Notes: a model not told the origin generated them from the letters alone. Positions 49,769-58,737 are shown, numbered from the stretch's first letter. The stretch: 64,000 nt of DNA from Streptomyces sp. PR69 (GCF_026420845.1 NZ_JAOWCB010000002.1:62001-126000), one strand, 5' to 3'. A program made the numbers and translations.

Positions 49769-50977
49769 TCACCCGGCCAGCCGGCGCACGGCGCGCACCA
49801 GAGCGTCGACCCCGCGCTCCGCCTTGGCCCGCGGGCAGCCGAGGTTGAGGCGTACGAAGCCCTCGCAGCCGTACACCGCACCCCGCATGATCGCGACCCG
49901 CTCCCGCTGGATCAGCTCCTGCTGGAGCGCCTCGTCGTCCACGCCCAGCGGCCGCAGATCGATCCAGGCGAGATACCCGGCCTGCGGCGGCGACCAGTCC
50001 AGCGCGGGGAAGGCCCCGTTCAGCCGGTCGGCGGCCAGCGCGAGATTGCCGGCGACGTAGCCGCGCAGCGCGTCCAGCCAGGGCGCCGACTCCCGGTACG
50101 CGGCGATATGGGCGGCGAGCGAGAGGACGGACGGCGAGGCGAGACCCTCGCCGGTCTCCATACGGCGGACGAACGCCGCGTGTTCCTCCGGGTCGGCGAT
50201 GATGCCGTACGAGCCGTTCAGCGCCGGGAAGTTGAACGCCTTCGAGCCGGATGTGATCAGCGCCCACCTCCCGCCCCGGCCTCCGCCCGCGCCCCCGCCC
50301 GCCCCCGTGCCCGCGAACCGCGTCCACGGGAGATGCCGGTGCCCTTCGTGCGCCAGGTCCGCATGGATCTCGTCGCTGATCACCGCGACTCCGTACGCCT
50401 CTGCCAGCTTCGCGGTCTCGGTCAGCTCGCGCTCCGTCCACACCCGGCCCGTCGGATTGTGCGGGGAGCAGAGGATCAGCACCTTCGCCTCCGGACGGGC
50501 GAGCTGCCGCTCCAGCTGCCGCATGTCCCCGACGGGCGCCCCGAGCAGCTCACGCCCGAGGCCGTCGACCGCCTTGCGGAAGCCGTCGTATGTGGGGGTG
50601 TGGACGACCACCCCGTCGCCCGGCGCGGTCCACATCTGCAGCAGCTGGGAGAGCTGGCTGAGCACGGAGGGGGCATACACGATCTGCTCCGGGTCGGCCT
50701 CGGTCCCATAGCGCGTGGCATGCCAGTGGCGGATGGCGTCGCGGAAGCCGCCGAGCCGCCAGTCCGTGTATCCGAAGACGCCATGGGCGATCCGCTCGCG
50801 CAGGGCGTCCAGCACCGCGGGCGGTGCGGCGAAGTCCATGTCGGAGATGGTGAACGGCAGCAGCCCGGCCGCTCCGAAGCGGTCGGCGACGCCGTCCCAC
50901 TGGACGGACCAGGTGCCGCGCCGGTCCACCGGGATGTCGAAGCCGAAGTCGTGCTCCATGCCGAAGTCGTGCTCCAT
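49769..50977 (-). CDS. MalY/PatB-type PLP-dependent C-S lyase/aminotransferase
   Basis: The enzyme has 402 aa. Fold type I PLP enzyme: PFTISDMDFAAPPAVLDAL, CSPHNPTGRVW, VISDEIHADLAHEGH and the PLP Lys in ALITSGSKAFNFPALNGSYGII. The MDF and DEIHADL forms are those of cystathionine beta-lyase PatB/MalY. The first codons are an 18-bp tandem duplication (MEHDFGMEHDFGF); the first ATG has GGGAGGG 7 nt upstream, the second does not. It follows the fba terminator and precedes the MFS gene. Confidence 0.9.
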   Translation of the reverse strand: MEHDFGMEHDFGFDIPVDRRGTWSVQWDGVADRFGAAGLLPFTISDMDFAAPPAVLDALRERIAHGVFGYTDWRLGGFRDAIRHWHATRYGTEADPEQIVYAPSVLSQLSQLLQMWTAPGDGVVVHTPTYDGFRKAVDGLGRELLGAPVGDMRQLERQLARPEAKVLILCSPHNPTGRVWTERELTETAKLAEAYGVAVISDEIHADLAHEGHRHLPWTRFAGTGAGGGAGGGRGGRWALITSGSKAFNFPALNGSYGIIADPEEHAAFVRRMETGEGLASPSVLSLAAHIAAYRESAPWLDALRGYVAGNLALAADRLNGAFPALDWSPPQAGYLAWIDLRPLGVDDEALQQELIQRERVAIMRGAVYGCEGFVRLNLGCPRAKAERGVDALVRAVRRLAG

Positions 50978-51000
50978 GCGGTATCCCTCCCCAGGGCATG

Positions 51001-51041
51001 CCGAGGGCCCGGCACCCATCCCATCGGTGCCGGGCCCTCGG
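51001..51041. terminator. fba terminator
   Basis: A perfect 16-bp stem (51001-51016 with 51026-51041) with a 9-nt loop begins 12 bp beyond the fba stop codon. It separates fba from the lyase/MFS unit on the same strand. Confidence 0.85.
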
Positions 51042-51052
51042 GCGGACAACGC

Positions 51053-52075
51053 TTACTTGATCTTCGTGCCGGTGGAGCGCAGGGCGGCGCAGGCCTCGGC
51101 CACACGCTTGGCCATGCCGGCCTCGGCCAGCTTGCCCCAGCTGCGCGGGTCGTAGGTCTTCTTGGAGCCGACCTCGCCGTCGACCTTCAGCACACCGTCG
51201 TAGTTCTTGAACATATGGTCCGCGACGGGGCGGGTGAAGGCGTACTGGGTGTCGGTGTCGAGGTTCATCTTCACCACGCCGTTCTCCAGCGCGGTGGCGA
51301 TCTCCTCGGCCGTGGAGCCGGAGCCGCCGTGGAAGACGAAGTCGAACGGGTCGGCCTTGCCGAACTTCGCGGCGACGCCCGCCTGGAGGTCCTTGAGCAG
51401 CTCGGGGCGGAGCACGACATTGCCCGGCTTGTAGACGCCGTGGACATTGCCGAAGGAGGCGGCCAGCAGATAGCGGCCCTTCTCGCCCAGACCGAGGGCC
51501 TCGGCGGTGCGGATGGCGTCGTCGACGGTGGTGTACAGCTCGTCGTTGATCTCGTGGCTGACGCCGTCCTCCTCGCCGCCGGTCGGGGTGATCTCGACCT
51601 CAAGGATGATCTTGGCGGCGGCGGCCTTCGCCAGCAGCTCCTGGCCGATGGCCAGGTTGTCGGCCAGGGTCTCGGCGGAGCCGTCCCACATGTGGGACTG
51701 GAAGAGCGGGTTCTCGCCGCGGGCCACACGCTCGGCGGACACGTCGAGCAGCGGACGGACATAGCCGTCCAGCTTGTCCTTCGGGCAGTGGTCGGTGTGC
51801 AGCGCGACGGTGATGTCGTACTTCTTGGCGACGATGTGCGCGAACTCGGCCAGAGCCACCGCGCCGGTGACCATGTCCTTGCTGTGCTGGCCGCCCAGGA
51901 ACTCGGCGCCGCCGGTGGAAATCTGGATGATGCCGTCGCTCTCGGCCTCTGCGAAGCCGCGCAGCGCCGCGTGCAGGGTCTGGGACGAGGTCACATTGAT
52001 GGCCGGGTAGGCGAACTTGCCTGCCTTCGCCCGGTCGAGCATCTCGTTGTAGACCTCGGGGGTTGCGATGGGCAT
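51053..52075 (-). CDS. fba: Class II fructose-bisphosphate aldolase
   Basis: The enzyme has 340 aa. Zinc-dependent glycolytic and gluconeogenic aldolase. Typical segments: YPAINVTSSQTLHAALRGFAEAESDGIIQISTGG, VALHTDHCPKD (Zn His and catalytic Asp), QSHMWDGS, LEVEITPTGGEEDGV, FGNVHGVY (Zn His), FVFHGGSGS and KMNLDTDTQYAF. Complete; followed by a strong terminator. Identification is secure. Confidence 0.98.
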   Translation of the reverse strand: MPIATPEVYNEMLDRAKAGKFAYPAINVTSSQTLHAALRGFAEAESDGIIQISTGGAEFLGGQHSKDMVTGAVALAEFAHIVAKKYDITVALHTDHCPKDKLDGYVRPLLDVSAERVARGENPLFQSHMWDGSAETLADNLAIGQELLAKAAAAKIILEVEITPTGGEEDGVSHEINDELYTTVDDAIRTAEALGLGEKGRYLLAASFGNVHGVYKPGNVVLRPELLKDLQAGVAAKFGKADPFDFVFHGGSGSTAEEIATALENGVVKMNLDTDTQYAFTRPVADHMFKNYDGVLKVDGEVGSKKTYDPRSWGKLAEAGMAKRVAEACAALRSTGTKIK

Positions 52076-52207
52076 CTGTCCGCTCCTTGTGATGTGCGGG
52101 TACGTGCGATATGAGCTGGCCCTGACCTGTGGGCGACGTCATCGTCGCGGCCTATCTTTGCAGACTCTCACGCAGGCTCCACCCCGCCTGTCCCGGCCAT
52201 TGACGCA

Positions 52208-52243
52208 GGGGCCGTGGCGTTTCACGTGAAACACCACGGCCCC
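52208..52243. terminator. pyrE terminator hairpin containing parS
   Basis: An 18-bp inverted repeat with one mismatch, starting 30 bp beyond the pyrE stop. The outer GC arms (GGGGCCGTGG/CCACGGCCCC) resemble a terminator, and the inner arms form the parS palindrome. Confidence 0.7.
52218..52233. other. parS site (ParB binding)
   Basis: CGTTTCACGTGAAACA contains the perfect 14-bp palindrome GTTTCACGTGAAAC, the core of the bacterial parS consensus TGTTTCACGTGAAACA; one outer base differs. Streptomyces has about twenty such sites, mostly near oriC, bound by ParB for segregation. It is intergenic. Confidence 0.85.
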
Positions 52244-52272
52244 GTGCGGCAGCCCAGGTCAGACCCGGTTCA

Positions 52273-52821
52273 TCAGGCAAGATCCAGCTCGTCGAGCGCG
52301 TACGCGTACAGATACGGCACCCCCGCGGCAGTGCTGATCTTCTCGCCCGCGCCGGTCGCCCGGTCCACGATCGTGGCCACCGCGACGACCTCCCCGCCGG
52401 CGGCGCGCACCGCCTCCACGGCGGTCAGCGGAGAGCCGCCCGTGGTGGAGGTGTCCTCGACGACCAGACAGCGGCGGCCCGTGATGTCGGGGCCCTCGAC
52501 CTGGCGCTGCATGCCGTGCGCCTTGGCCGCCTTGCGTACGACGAAGGCGTCGAGCCGGCGTCCGCGGGCCGCGGAGGCGTGCAGCATCGAGGTGGCGACC
52601 GGGTCGGCGCCGAGCGTGAGACCGCCCACGCAGTCGAAGTCCAGACCGGCGGTGAGATCCAGCATCACCTGGCCGACGAGCGGCGCGGCCGCGCCGTCCA
52701 GTGTGATCCGGCGCAGGTCCACGTAGTAGTCGGCCTCAAGACCCGAGGAGAGGGTCACCTTGCCGTGCACCACGGCCTTGTCCTTGATCTGCTGGAGCAG
52801 GTCAGCGCGTACATCACTCAT
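52273..52821 (-). CDS. pyrE: Orotate phosphoribosyltransferase
   Basis: The enzyme has 182 aa. It joins orotate and PRPP to give OMP in pyrimidine synthesis. The PRPP-binding motif CLVVEDTSTTGGSPLTAVEAVRAAG and the loop FVVRKAAKAHGMQRQVEG are present, with SGLEADYYVDLRRITLDG at the N-terminus. It is the short PyrE form typical of actinobacteria. It follows the epimerase by 39 bp on the same strand, so they probably share a transcript. Confidence 0.96.
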   Translation of the reverse strand: MSDVRADLLQQIKDKAVVHGKVTLSSGLEADYYVDLRRITLDGAAAPLVGQVMLDLTAGLDFDCVGGLTLGADPVATSMLHASAARGRRLDAFVVRKAAKAHGMQRQVEGPDITGRRCLVVEDTSTTGGSPLTAVEAVRAAGGEVVAVATIVDRATGAGEKISTAAGVPYLYAYALDELDLA

Positions 52822-52860
52822 GCGGGCCAGCTTAAGCGGCCCCCGCTGCGGGGCGACGCC

Positions 52861-53661
52861 TCACAGGCGCCGCCAGCTCCAGGTGGCGGTGAGCTCCAGC
52901 GGTTCCAGCGGGGTGACCAGCCGGGGGTCGGTGTTGAGGCCGTTCGGCGGACCGGACTGCGGCTCGACGCAGACCGCCTCCTCCTGCTCGTCGTAGATCA
53001 CGACCCAGCGGGCGGGGCTGGTGACCGTCAGCTCCAGCTGCCCCGGCCAGGTGAGGGTGACCGCCACACCGTCGGGCATGCCGAAGCAGTCGTCCCAGGG
53101 GCCGGGCAGAGGTGCGATGCGCTCTCCGGTCGGCAGTTGGTCGCTGCCGCGCTTCTCCTGCCACGCGGGGGTGAAGTCGATCCGCGCCTCCTCGCCCTGG
53201 GCGTCCAGCCTGCGCCGGAACCAGGGGTGCCAGCCCGCCTGGGCCGGGAAGGAGGTGTCGTATGTCTCGATGCCGAGGGCCAGCGTCAGGGACTGCTCGG
53301 TCAGCTCGACGGTCTGGGTGACGCGGCCGGAGTACGGCCAGGGGTCCGCCAGGTCGTAGGTGAAGGAAGCCTCGGACTTTCCGGCGCGTGCGGTGCGCCA
53401 GACGGAGTCGCGGCCGGTGCCGTGGATGGCGTGCGGCGGGGAGTTCAGCGGGAGCTGGTGGAGTACGCCGCCATTGCGGAACCGGCCGTCCGCCACCCGG
53501 CCGCACCAGGGGACCATGGGGAAGGTCCCGTATCTCTCGCCCTGGCGGAGCAGCTCGGCGCCGCCGATGACAAGACTGGCGATACGGCAGCCGTTGTCCG
53601 GCCGCACGGTCAACTCGACGTCCCCGGCGGCCAGCAGCACGCCGTTCTCTTCGTTGCTCAC
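52861..53661 (-). CDS. Aldose 1-epimerase family protein
   Basis: The product is 266 aa. A beta-supersandwich sugar mutarotase: FPMVPWCGRVADGRF (substrate Arg), HAIHGTGRDSVW (His), GWHPWFRR (second His) and CVEPQSGPPNGLNTDP (catalytic Glu) follow the GalM pattern. The chosen GTG has GGAGG only 1 nt away; a GTG seven codons further in may be the real start. It is cytoplasmic. It lies upstream of pyrE and downstream of the SRPBCC gene on the same strand. Confidence 0.88.
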   Translation of the reverse strand: MSNEENGVLLAAGDVELTVRPDNGCRIASLVIGGAELLRQGERYGTFPMVPWCGRVADGRFRNGGVLHQLPLNSPPHAIHGTGRDSVWRTARAGKSEASFTYDLADPWPYSGRVTQTVELTEQSLTLALGIETYDTSFPAQAGWHPWFRRRLDAQGEEARIDFTPAWQEKRGSDQLPTGERIAPLPGPWDDCFGMPDGVAVTLTWPGQLELTVTSPARWVVIYDEQEEAVCVEPQSGPPNGLNTDPRLVTPLEPLELTATWSWRRL

Positions 53662-53763
53662 GCCTCCGACACTACTGACTGCGCGGCGCGGACAGCTCGC
53701 GGAGCGGACAGCTCGCGGAGCGGACGGCTCGCGGCGCAGACGGCCGCTCACCGGGCGGCGACG

Positions 53764-54549
53764 TCACCGCCGGCGGCGCAGCGCCCGTGAGACGACGACG
53801 GCGGAGGCGAGCGCGAGCGCGGCGGCCGGGGCGAGCCAGCGAAGCGTTCCTCCAGAGGCGGTGGCATCGGCCGCGGGCACAGGTGCGTAGCGGCCGCGGG
53901 GCGGCGCGTGGTCGACCTCTTCGGCACTCCGGCCGATCATCGTGCGACGGGCGTGGGCGGCTTCGGCGGCGGGCGGCCCTTCGCCGCGGTCATCGAAAGC
54001 GTCCTCGTCGAGGGAGGGGGGCGGGACGGGTGTGTCGAAGACGGTGGGCGTGGCCTCCGCGGGCTCGGTCGCCTCCGGGGTTGCGTCGGCGGCCTCAGCG
54101 GTGTCCGAGACCTCCGCGGGCTCCGCCGCCTCCGTGGCGAGCCGGTCGGCGATGCGGTCGAGGAGGCGTCGGGCGGCGGACTCCACCGCGTCATCGGCGA
54201 GTTCAGCGAGGCGGCCCTCCGCGCGGGTGGCCCCGGTGACGGCGAGAGTGACGCCCTCCTCGGCCGGCTCCGGACGGACCGTCAGCGTCACCTTCGCGGA
54301 GCCGCTGCCCCGCGCCTCGACGCCTTCGCCCTCGACGGCGAAGCCATCCCCCTGCTCGACGATGCGCAGGACTCCGCGGTACGTGATCGTGTGTCCGCCG
54401 GCGCGGACCTTCAGACGGCCGGAAAGGGGGCTTGCGGTCTCATCGGCGTCCTGCTGCAGCCCGGGAATGCATCGGGCGACGCGCGCGGGGTCGCGCAGCA
54501 CCTGCCGCAGAGCCTCTGCCGGAACCGGAACGAACACCTCATGCTCCAT
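53764..54549 (-). CDS. SRPBCC (CoxG-like) protein with C-terminal membrane anchor
   Basis: The product is 261 aa. Residues 1-145 form a START/SRPBCC fold of the CoxG type (MEHEVFVPVPAEALRQVLRDPARVARCIPGLQQ...LSGRLKVRAGGHTITYRG). An Ala/Glu/Pro-rich linker (about 150-220) leads to a single C-terminal TM (WLAPAAALALASAVVVSRAL) with an RRRR end, so the domain faces the cytoplasm as a tail-anchored protein. Its ligand is unknown. Between it and the epimerase, 53690-53755 holds tandem copies of GCGGACRGCTCGCG. Confidence 0.83.
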   Translation of the reverse strand: MEHEVFVPVPAEALRQVLRDPARVARCIPGLQQDADETASPLSGRLKVRAGGHTITYRGVLRIVEQGDGFAVEGEGVEARGSGSAKVTLTVRPEPAEEGVTLAVTGATRAEGRLAELADDAVESAARRLLDRIADRLATEAAEPAEVSDTAEAADATPEATEPAEATPTVFDTPVPPPSLDEDAFDDRGEGPPAAEAAHARRTMIGRSAEEVDHAPPRGRYAPVPAADATASGGTLRWLAPAAALALASAVVVSRALRRRR

Positions 54550-55010
54550 GCCATGAGCCTACTCAGCGGTCGGGCTCGCGTCAGCGGTTCCGCCGTGTGC
54601 GCCTTTGGGGCGGGGGGTGCGGTGCGGGTTGCCCGGGGCCCGGGCGGGTGCCTCTGCCTTTGGCACTCCGCTGGGCGCGGGGCGGGGTGCCCCGGGGTCA
54701 CGGCTGCCCGCCCGTGCGGCACGCCCGGGGCCCGGGCAGGCGCCCCGCCTTCCAGCACCCTGCCGGGGTGCCCTGGGGGCGCGGGTGCCCGTCCGCCCGG
54801 GTTGCCCGTGGCCCGGGCAGGTGCCTCTCCCACCCACCCGCCCGTGCGGCTCCTCCGTCCGGCGCGGGACGCGGGGCGCTCTCCGGGGCGCGGCCGCCCA
54901 TCCGCCCGGGTCGCCTGTGGCCCGGGCAGGTGCTTGTCCCTCCCTCCCGCCCGTTTCCAGCACCCCGCCAGGCGCGGGATGGGGGGCCGTGCCCGTCAGG
55001 GGCGGAGGGG
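54550..55010. repeat. Degenerate tandem repeats (about 76-109-bp spacing)
   Basis: Four copies of a unit with the core GCCCGTGGCCCGGGCAGGTGCC (variants) occur near 54630, 54725, 54800 and 54910. Every frame is open for long stretches because of extreme GC, but there are no ribosome-binding sites or recognisable protein segments. I regard it as non-coding. Confidence 0.65.
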
Positions 55011-55548
55011 CCGTGCAGGGTCGCCCCCGCAGAGGACCGGCGGCAAAACCCGGCCCACCCCGACAAGACCGACCACGCCGCCGGCCTTGAGGAGGTGAGC
55101 CCGGAGGGGCCCCGACCACCCGAGGCGGGACAAGGGCCCGAGCCCCGAGGAACCCCAAGGGGCAGGCAACCCGCACCCGGCAAGGGCCCGGCACACCCAA
55201 GGGCCCGAAAGGCCCGCGCCCAGCGGAGACCAGCATGCCCAGGACACGGGACGGCCCGCGCCTGACCAAGGTGGCCGCACCGCGAGAAACCCCACGGCGC
55301 GCAGCGCCGCCAGGGGGTGTGCGGGGCGAAGCCCCCACACCCACACAGGGCGGGTGGGCGGGAAAGGGCCCGCACCCGCGGAGACCGGCACGCCCGGGAA
55401 ACCCGCACGGCGCGCAGCACCGCACCGGGGGTGCGCGGGGCGAAGCCCCCGCACCCGAGAGGGCGGGAGGGTGGGAAAGAGACCCGCACCCGCGAGGGCC
55501 ACCGCGCGCGGCCCCGGGGGCACGGGGGCCACAGCCCCCGCACCCACC
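55011..55548. repeat. Dispersed intergenic repeat pair
   Basis: No gene is seen. Two about 95-bp copies (about 55283-55375 and 55398-55492) share AAACCC-ACGGCGCGCAGC, GGGGTGYGCGGGGCGAAGCCCCC and GGGCGGGWGGGNGGGAAA segments. Related sequence in reverse orientation lies at 44040-44170 in the kynurenine operon. Confidence 0.7.
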
Positions 55549-57195
55549 TCACGGCGCATACCTCGGATGCACCAGCGTCGACGCCCTCAGCCCCGACACC
55601 CTCGCCGCCTCCGCCTCCCGCGCCCCCGCCGCCAAACCCGCGCGCGTCACGGACCGCAGCCGCGGCGCGTCCGCCGGAAGCGACAGGCGGGGCGCCCGGC
55701 CCACCTCCGCCAGCAGCAGACCCCAGTCGTGCGGCGCGGTGGACTCGTCCGTCGAGCGGTCCGGCCCCGCCGCGAACCCCGCCAGCCGGCCCGTGGCCCG
55801 GTAGGGCCGGGTCCCGTACCCCGCCGCCCGCAGGGACGCCTCCACCGTCCAGTAGGTCCGCGGCCGCCCGGCCATCGGCCCCGCGTGTACGACGAGCCGC
55901 CCGTCTTTGCTCAGCACCCGCGCCGCGAGCCCGTAGAACTCCTGCGAGTACAGCTTGGCGCTCGCCGTGATGCCCGGGTTCGGCAGGTCCGCGATGACGA
56001 CGTCGTACGGCTGCCCGGCCCCCGCCGCCCCCGCCGCCCCGGCAGCCCTCGCCGCCTGGGCGGGCCCCGCCGCCCGCAGCCAGGAGAACGCGTCCGCGAT
56101 CTCCACCCGCACCCGCGGGTCCCGGTACGCATGCCCGTTCAGCTCCGCGAGCCCCGGATCGGTGCGGGCCAGCCGTACGACGCCGGGGTCGGCCTCGACG
56201 ACGGTCACGACCTTTACGTCCGGATAGCGCAGCGCTTCACGGGCGGCGAGCCCGTCGCCGCCGCCGAGGATCAGCACCCGCCCGCGCGGCCCCCGCATGG
56301 CGGGGTGCACCAGCGATTCGTGGTAGCGGTGCTCGTCACGGCCGCTGACCCGCAGCCGCCCGTCGAGGAAGAGGTCGGGCGGCCGGTCCGGCGATCCGGT
56401 CAGCACGATCTCCTGCATCTCGGTGAGCACGGCGACGCGTACGTCGTCGCCGTACACGGCCCGCCGCGCGGCCCGCTCGAAGTCGTCGACGAGGACGGTC
56501 GCGGTCGCCAGCACCGCGAGCACGGCGACGTTGGCGACGAGGAGCACCGCGCGCGCCCGCGCGGTCAGATCCCGGCGGAACAGCCAGAGCACCAGCCCCC
56601 CGCCCGCCACGGCGTTGACGGCGCCGGTGAGCAGCGCCCCGGTGAGCTGGCCGAGCCATGGCAGCAGCAGGAAGGGGAAGGCCAGCCCGCCGACGAGCGC
56701 CCCTACGTAGTCCGCGGCGAACAGATCGGCGACGGTGCCTTCCGCGTCGCGCCGGGAGATCCGCTGGATCAGGGACATCAGCAGCGGTATCTCCGCGCCG
56801 ATCAGCACGCCGATGGCGAGGGAGAAGCCGACGAGGGCGACGCGGGGCTCGCCCATCCAGGCGAAGCACGCGTACAGCACCATCGCCGAGCAGCCGCCGA
56901 GCAGCGCGAGCGCCGCTTCCAGCAGCCCGAAGCCGACGGCGGCGCGGCAGCGCAGCCGTTTGGCGAGCAGGGAGCCGACGCCCATCGCGAAGACCATCAC
57001 GGACAGCACGACGGACGCCTGGGTGACGGAGTCGCCGATGAGATACGAGGCGAGTGCGACCAGCTCCAGCTCGTACACCAGTCCGCAGGCGGCGCAGACG
57101 AAGACGGCGGCGAGCACCAGCCCGCGCCCCGCTCTGGGGCGTACGGGGAGCCGCACCGCACCCTGGGGCGGTGAAGTCGGCTGCTGGTCGATCAC
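55549..57195 (-). CDS. Membrane-anchored spermidine synthase-like protein
   Basis: The product is 548 aa. Seven or so TM helices fill about 25-235 ([54 protein letters not shown] and following). The C-terminal half is a spermine/spermidine synthase fold: [59 protein letters not shown] and [12 protein letters not shown] (D-x-P in place of D-S-x-D-P). Polyamine synthesis is not assured because TM-fused family members form a separate group. A GTG start is likely. DUF2617 lies upstream on the same strand, a pairing common in actinobacteria. Confidence 0.9.
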   Translation of the reverse strand: MIDQQPTSPPQGAVRLPVRPRAGRGLVLAAVFVCAACGLVYELELVALASYLIGDSVTQASVVLSVMVFAMGVGSLLAKRLRCRAAVGFGLLEAALALLGGCSAMVLYACFAWMGEPRVALVGFSLAIGVLIGAEIPLLMSLIQRISRRDAEGTVADLFAADYVGALVGGLAFPFLLLPWLGQLTGALLTGAVNAVAGGGLVLWLFRRDLTARARAVLLVANVAVLAVLATATVLVDDFERAARRAVYGDDVRVAVLTEMQEIVLTGSPDRPPDLFLDGRLRVSGRDEHRYHESLVHPAMRGPRGRVLILGGGDGLAAREALRYPDVKVVTVVEADPGVVRLARTDPGLAELNGHAYRDPRVRVEIADAFSWLRAAGPAQAARAAGAAGAAGAGQPYDVVIADLPNPGITASAKLYSQEFYGLAARVLSKDGRLVVHAGPMAGRPRTYWTVEASLRAAGYGTRPYRATGRLAGFAAGPDRSTDESTAPHDWGLLLAEVGRAPRLSLPADAPRLRSVTRAGLAAGAREAEAARVSGLRASTLVHPRYAP

Positions 57196-57291
57196 GGGCG
57201 AAACGCTACGTCACCGGCCACGCACGGCGGGTCACCCACACGGGTGCATCTCAGCCGTCGGAGGTGTAACCGGAGAAACCCTGTCGCGGCG

Positions 57292-57813
57292 CTAGAGCGC
57301 GGCGGCGGGCATACGGACGCCGACCCGTGTGCGGGTGACGACGAGCCGCCCCTCCTGGGGGTACGCATGCCAGGTCCGCCACCGCACCTGGCCCTCGCTG
57401 CGCTGCGCCAGCATCGCCGTGAACGCGTACGGCGAGCCGGGGAAGGTTCCGGCGAGCCCCTGTGGATGGTCGGCGACCAGCGCCAGCAGCTCCTGCGCAC
57501 GTCCGGCGAACGACCCTTGTCCCAGTGTCTCGACGCGCGCCGCGAACTCGTACTCCCAGTCACCGAGCCGCTTCGCCACGCCGAGCGGCAGCGGTGTGCT
57601 GCTGCCTGGCATACACGCGACGGTCTCGGAGCAACTGCCCCGCTCCTCTTCCAGCAGCACCTGGTGCGACGCCCCGAGCAGTCTCAACTGGAGTTTTGCG
57701 CCGGACAGTTCGAGATCGAGCAGCGCGAGGGCGGGCAGCGGCTCCCGACCGAGCGCCCAGGCGAGGTCGTCGGCGCGGGTGTCGGTATAGGCGGTCTTGA
57801 GGGTCGTGAGCAT
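57292..57813 (-). CDS. DUF2617 family protein
   Basis: The product is 173 aa. MLTTLKTAYTDTRADDLAWALGREPLPALALLDLELSGAKLQLRLLGASHQVLLE and the C-terminal LAGTFPGSPYAFTAMLAQ...WRTWHAYPQEGRLVVTRT follow the DUF2617 pattern. Soluble, function unknown, regularly found upstream of the membrane spermidine synthase-like gene as here (96-bp gap). ATG has GGAG upstream. Confidence 0.85.
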   Translation of the reverse strand: MLTTLKTAYTDTRADDLAWALGREPLPALALLDLELSGAKLQLRLLGASHQVLLEEERGSCSETVACMPGSSTPLPLGVAKRLGDWEYEFAARVETLGQGSFAGRAQELLALVADHPQGLAGTFPGSPYAFTAMLAQRSEGQVRWRTWHAYPQEGRLVVTRTRVGVRMPAAAL

Positions 57814-57880
57814 GGGTCGGCTCCGCAAACACGCTTTGGCGGGTGGACTCGTGGACCGGGGGGCGTCCCGGAAGAAGGAA

Positions 57881-58066
57881 TCAAGAAGAGACGGAACGCC
57901 TCCCTCTGCACCGCCGGGGCACAGGGGGATCCCCACAGGCCCCTTCATCAGGTCCGAGGGCTGGATGGTTCCAATCAGGTTCCGACAGTGACTGAATCAT
58001 GAACTGCTGGATGCCCACAGCGGTTTTACCCAAGTTGATTAGCTTTCCATCCTCTTGGGGGCTCAA
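57881..58066 (-). CDS. Possible small ORF in the GC dip
   Basis: It is 61 codons from a TTG: SPQEDGKLINLGKTAVGIQQFMIQSLSEPDWNHPALGPDEG. The composition (Lys, Ile, Asn, Gln) is unlike frame noise at 72% GC, but there is no good RBS and no recognised family. It may be a small protein or a relic. Confidence 0.25.
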   Translation of the reverse strand: MSPQEDGKLINLGKTAVGIQQFMIQSLSEPDWNHPALGPDEGACGDPPVPRRCRGRRSVSS

Positions 58067-58088
58067 CAGTTCATCTGTTCAACTGAAA

Positions 58089-58187
58089 ATGGTCGAGAAG
58101 GTCGACAGAACGACCGTCACAGTGACCGCCGTTGGACCGTCGCACGGTCTGCACATCATCAACACACCGGCATACGGCGGCTGTTGA
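58089..58187 (+). CDS. Possible 32-residue peptide ORF
   Basis: ATG at 58089 encodes a peptide ending GPSHGLHIINTPAYGGC and TGA. No strong RBS is seen and no modification enzymes lie nearby, so a RiPP precursor is unsupported. Listed because of the unusual C-terminus and local low GC. Confidence 0.2.
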   Translation: MVEKVDRTTVTVTAVGPSHGLHIINTPAYGGC

Positions 58188-58278
58188 GCCCGCCATGCGC
58201 CAACCGGCCGCCAGCATGGCCGCGGAAGGCGGCTGCCCCGTGTCAGCCGCCTCCGCGCAGGGTGTTGCGTGGCGTACG

Positions 58279-58554
58279 TCAGCTCCCTCCGCCGCCGCAG
58301 CCGCCTCCGCCGCCGCCCCCGCCGCCGCCGCACGAGGAGCTTCCGCCCCCGCATGAAGAGCTTCCCCCGCCGCACGAGGAGCCGCCGCCGTGGTGATGGC
58401 CGCCTCCCCCGTCGCTCGCGTACCAGCTGGCGCCCCCGCCTCCCGTGCCCCTGCGGCGGCGTCCCCCTCCGCCCTGTCCGCGGGCAGCCATCGACACCAT
58501 GAAGACCACGATGGCAACGAAAACGACCATCACGATCACAATGAAGCCTTCCAT
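58279..58554 (-). CDS. Single-TM Gly/Cys-rich small membrane protein
   Basis: The product is 91 aa. MEGFIVIVMVVFVAIVVFMVSMAARG is one N-terminal TM; the rest is GRRRRGTGGGG...ASWYASDGGGGHHHGGG followed by repeated CGGGSSS units and a run of glycines. His and Cys clusters could bind metal. The repeats are GC-rich trinucleotides and may vary in length. No family is recognised. Weak RBS. It is divergent from the aminotransferase. Confidence 0.7.
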   Translation of the reverse strand: MEGFIVIVMVVFVAIVVFMVSMAARGQGGGGRRRRGTGGGGASWYASDGGGGHHHGGGSSCGGGSSSCGGGSSSCGGGGGGGGGGCGGGGS

Positions 58555-58737
58555 GGCTCTCACATCCTCACGTCCCCCGAAGCGAGCCCCCCGCGCCATT
58601 GCGTGACCGCTTCACGTCCTTGTGCTGCCTGTATGGCCTGTACGGCGTTCACCGCCGTGTGACAACGGGATGCCCCGGGCCACACGGGCCCAAAGCAGAC
58701 TTGAGCATCTCCAGAGGTTCGGCCCAGGATGGCGGCC

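Larger units (their letters stand above)
57814..58278. other. Intergenic region with a local GC dip
   Basis: Around 57960-58110 the GC content falls to about half, clearly below the surrounding sequence. It contains short inverted repeats (CAGTTCAT-CTGTTCAACTG; GTCACAGTGAC). Two small ORFs in it are listed separately. No clear RNA gene is seen. Confidence 0.5.

Noticed and set aside
54559..55425. Several long overlapping frames in the 1-kb spacer
   Set aside because: All six frames are open because of repeat-driven GC; no RBS, no conserved segment and strong dependence on tandem repeats.
58089..58187. RiPP precursor interpretation of the 32-residue peptide
   Set aside because: No lanthipeptide, lasso, YcaO or radical-SAM enzyme is nearby and there is no leader-core pattern.
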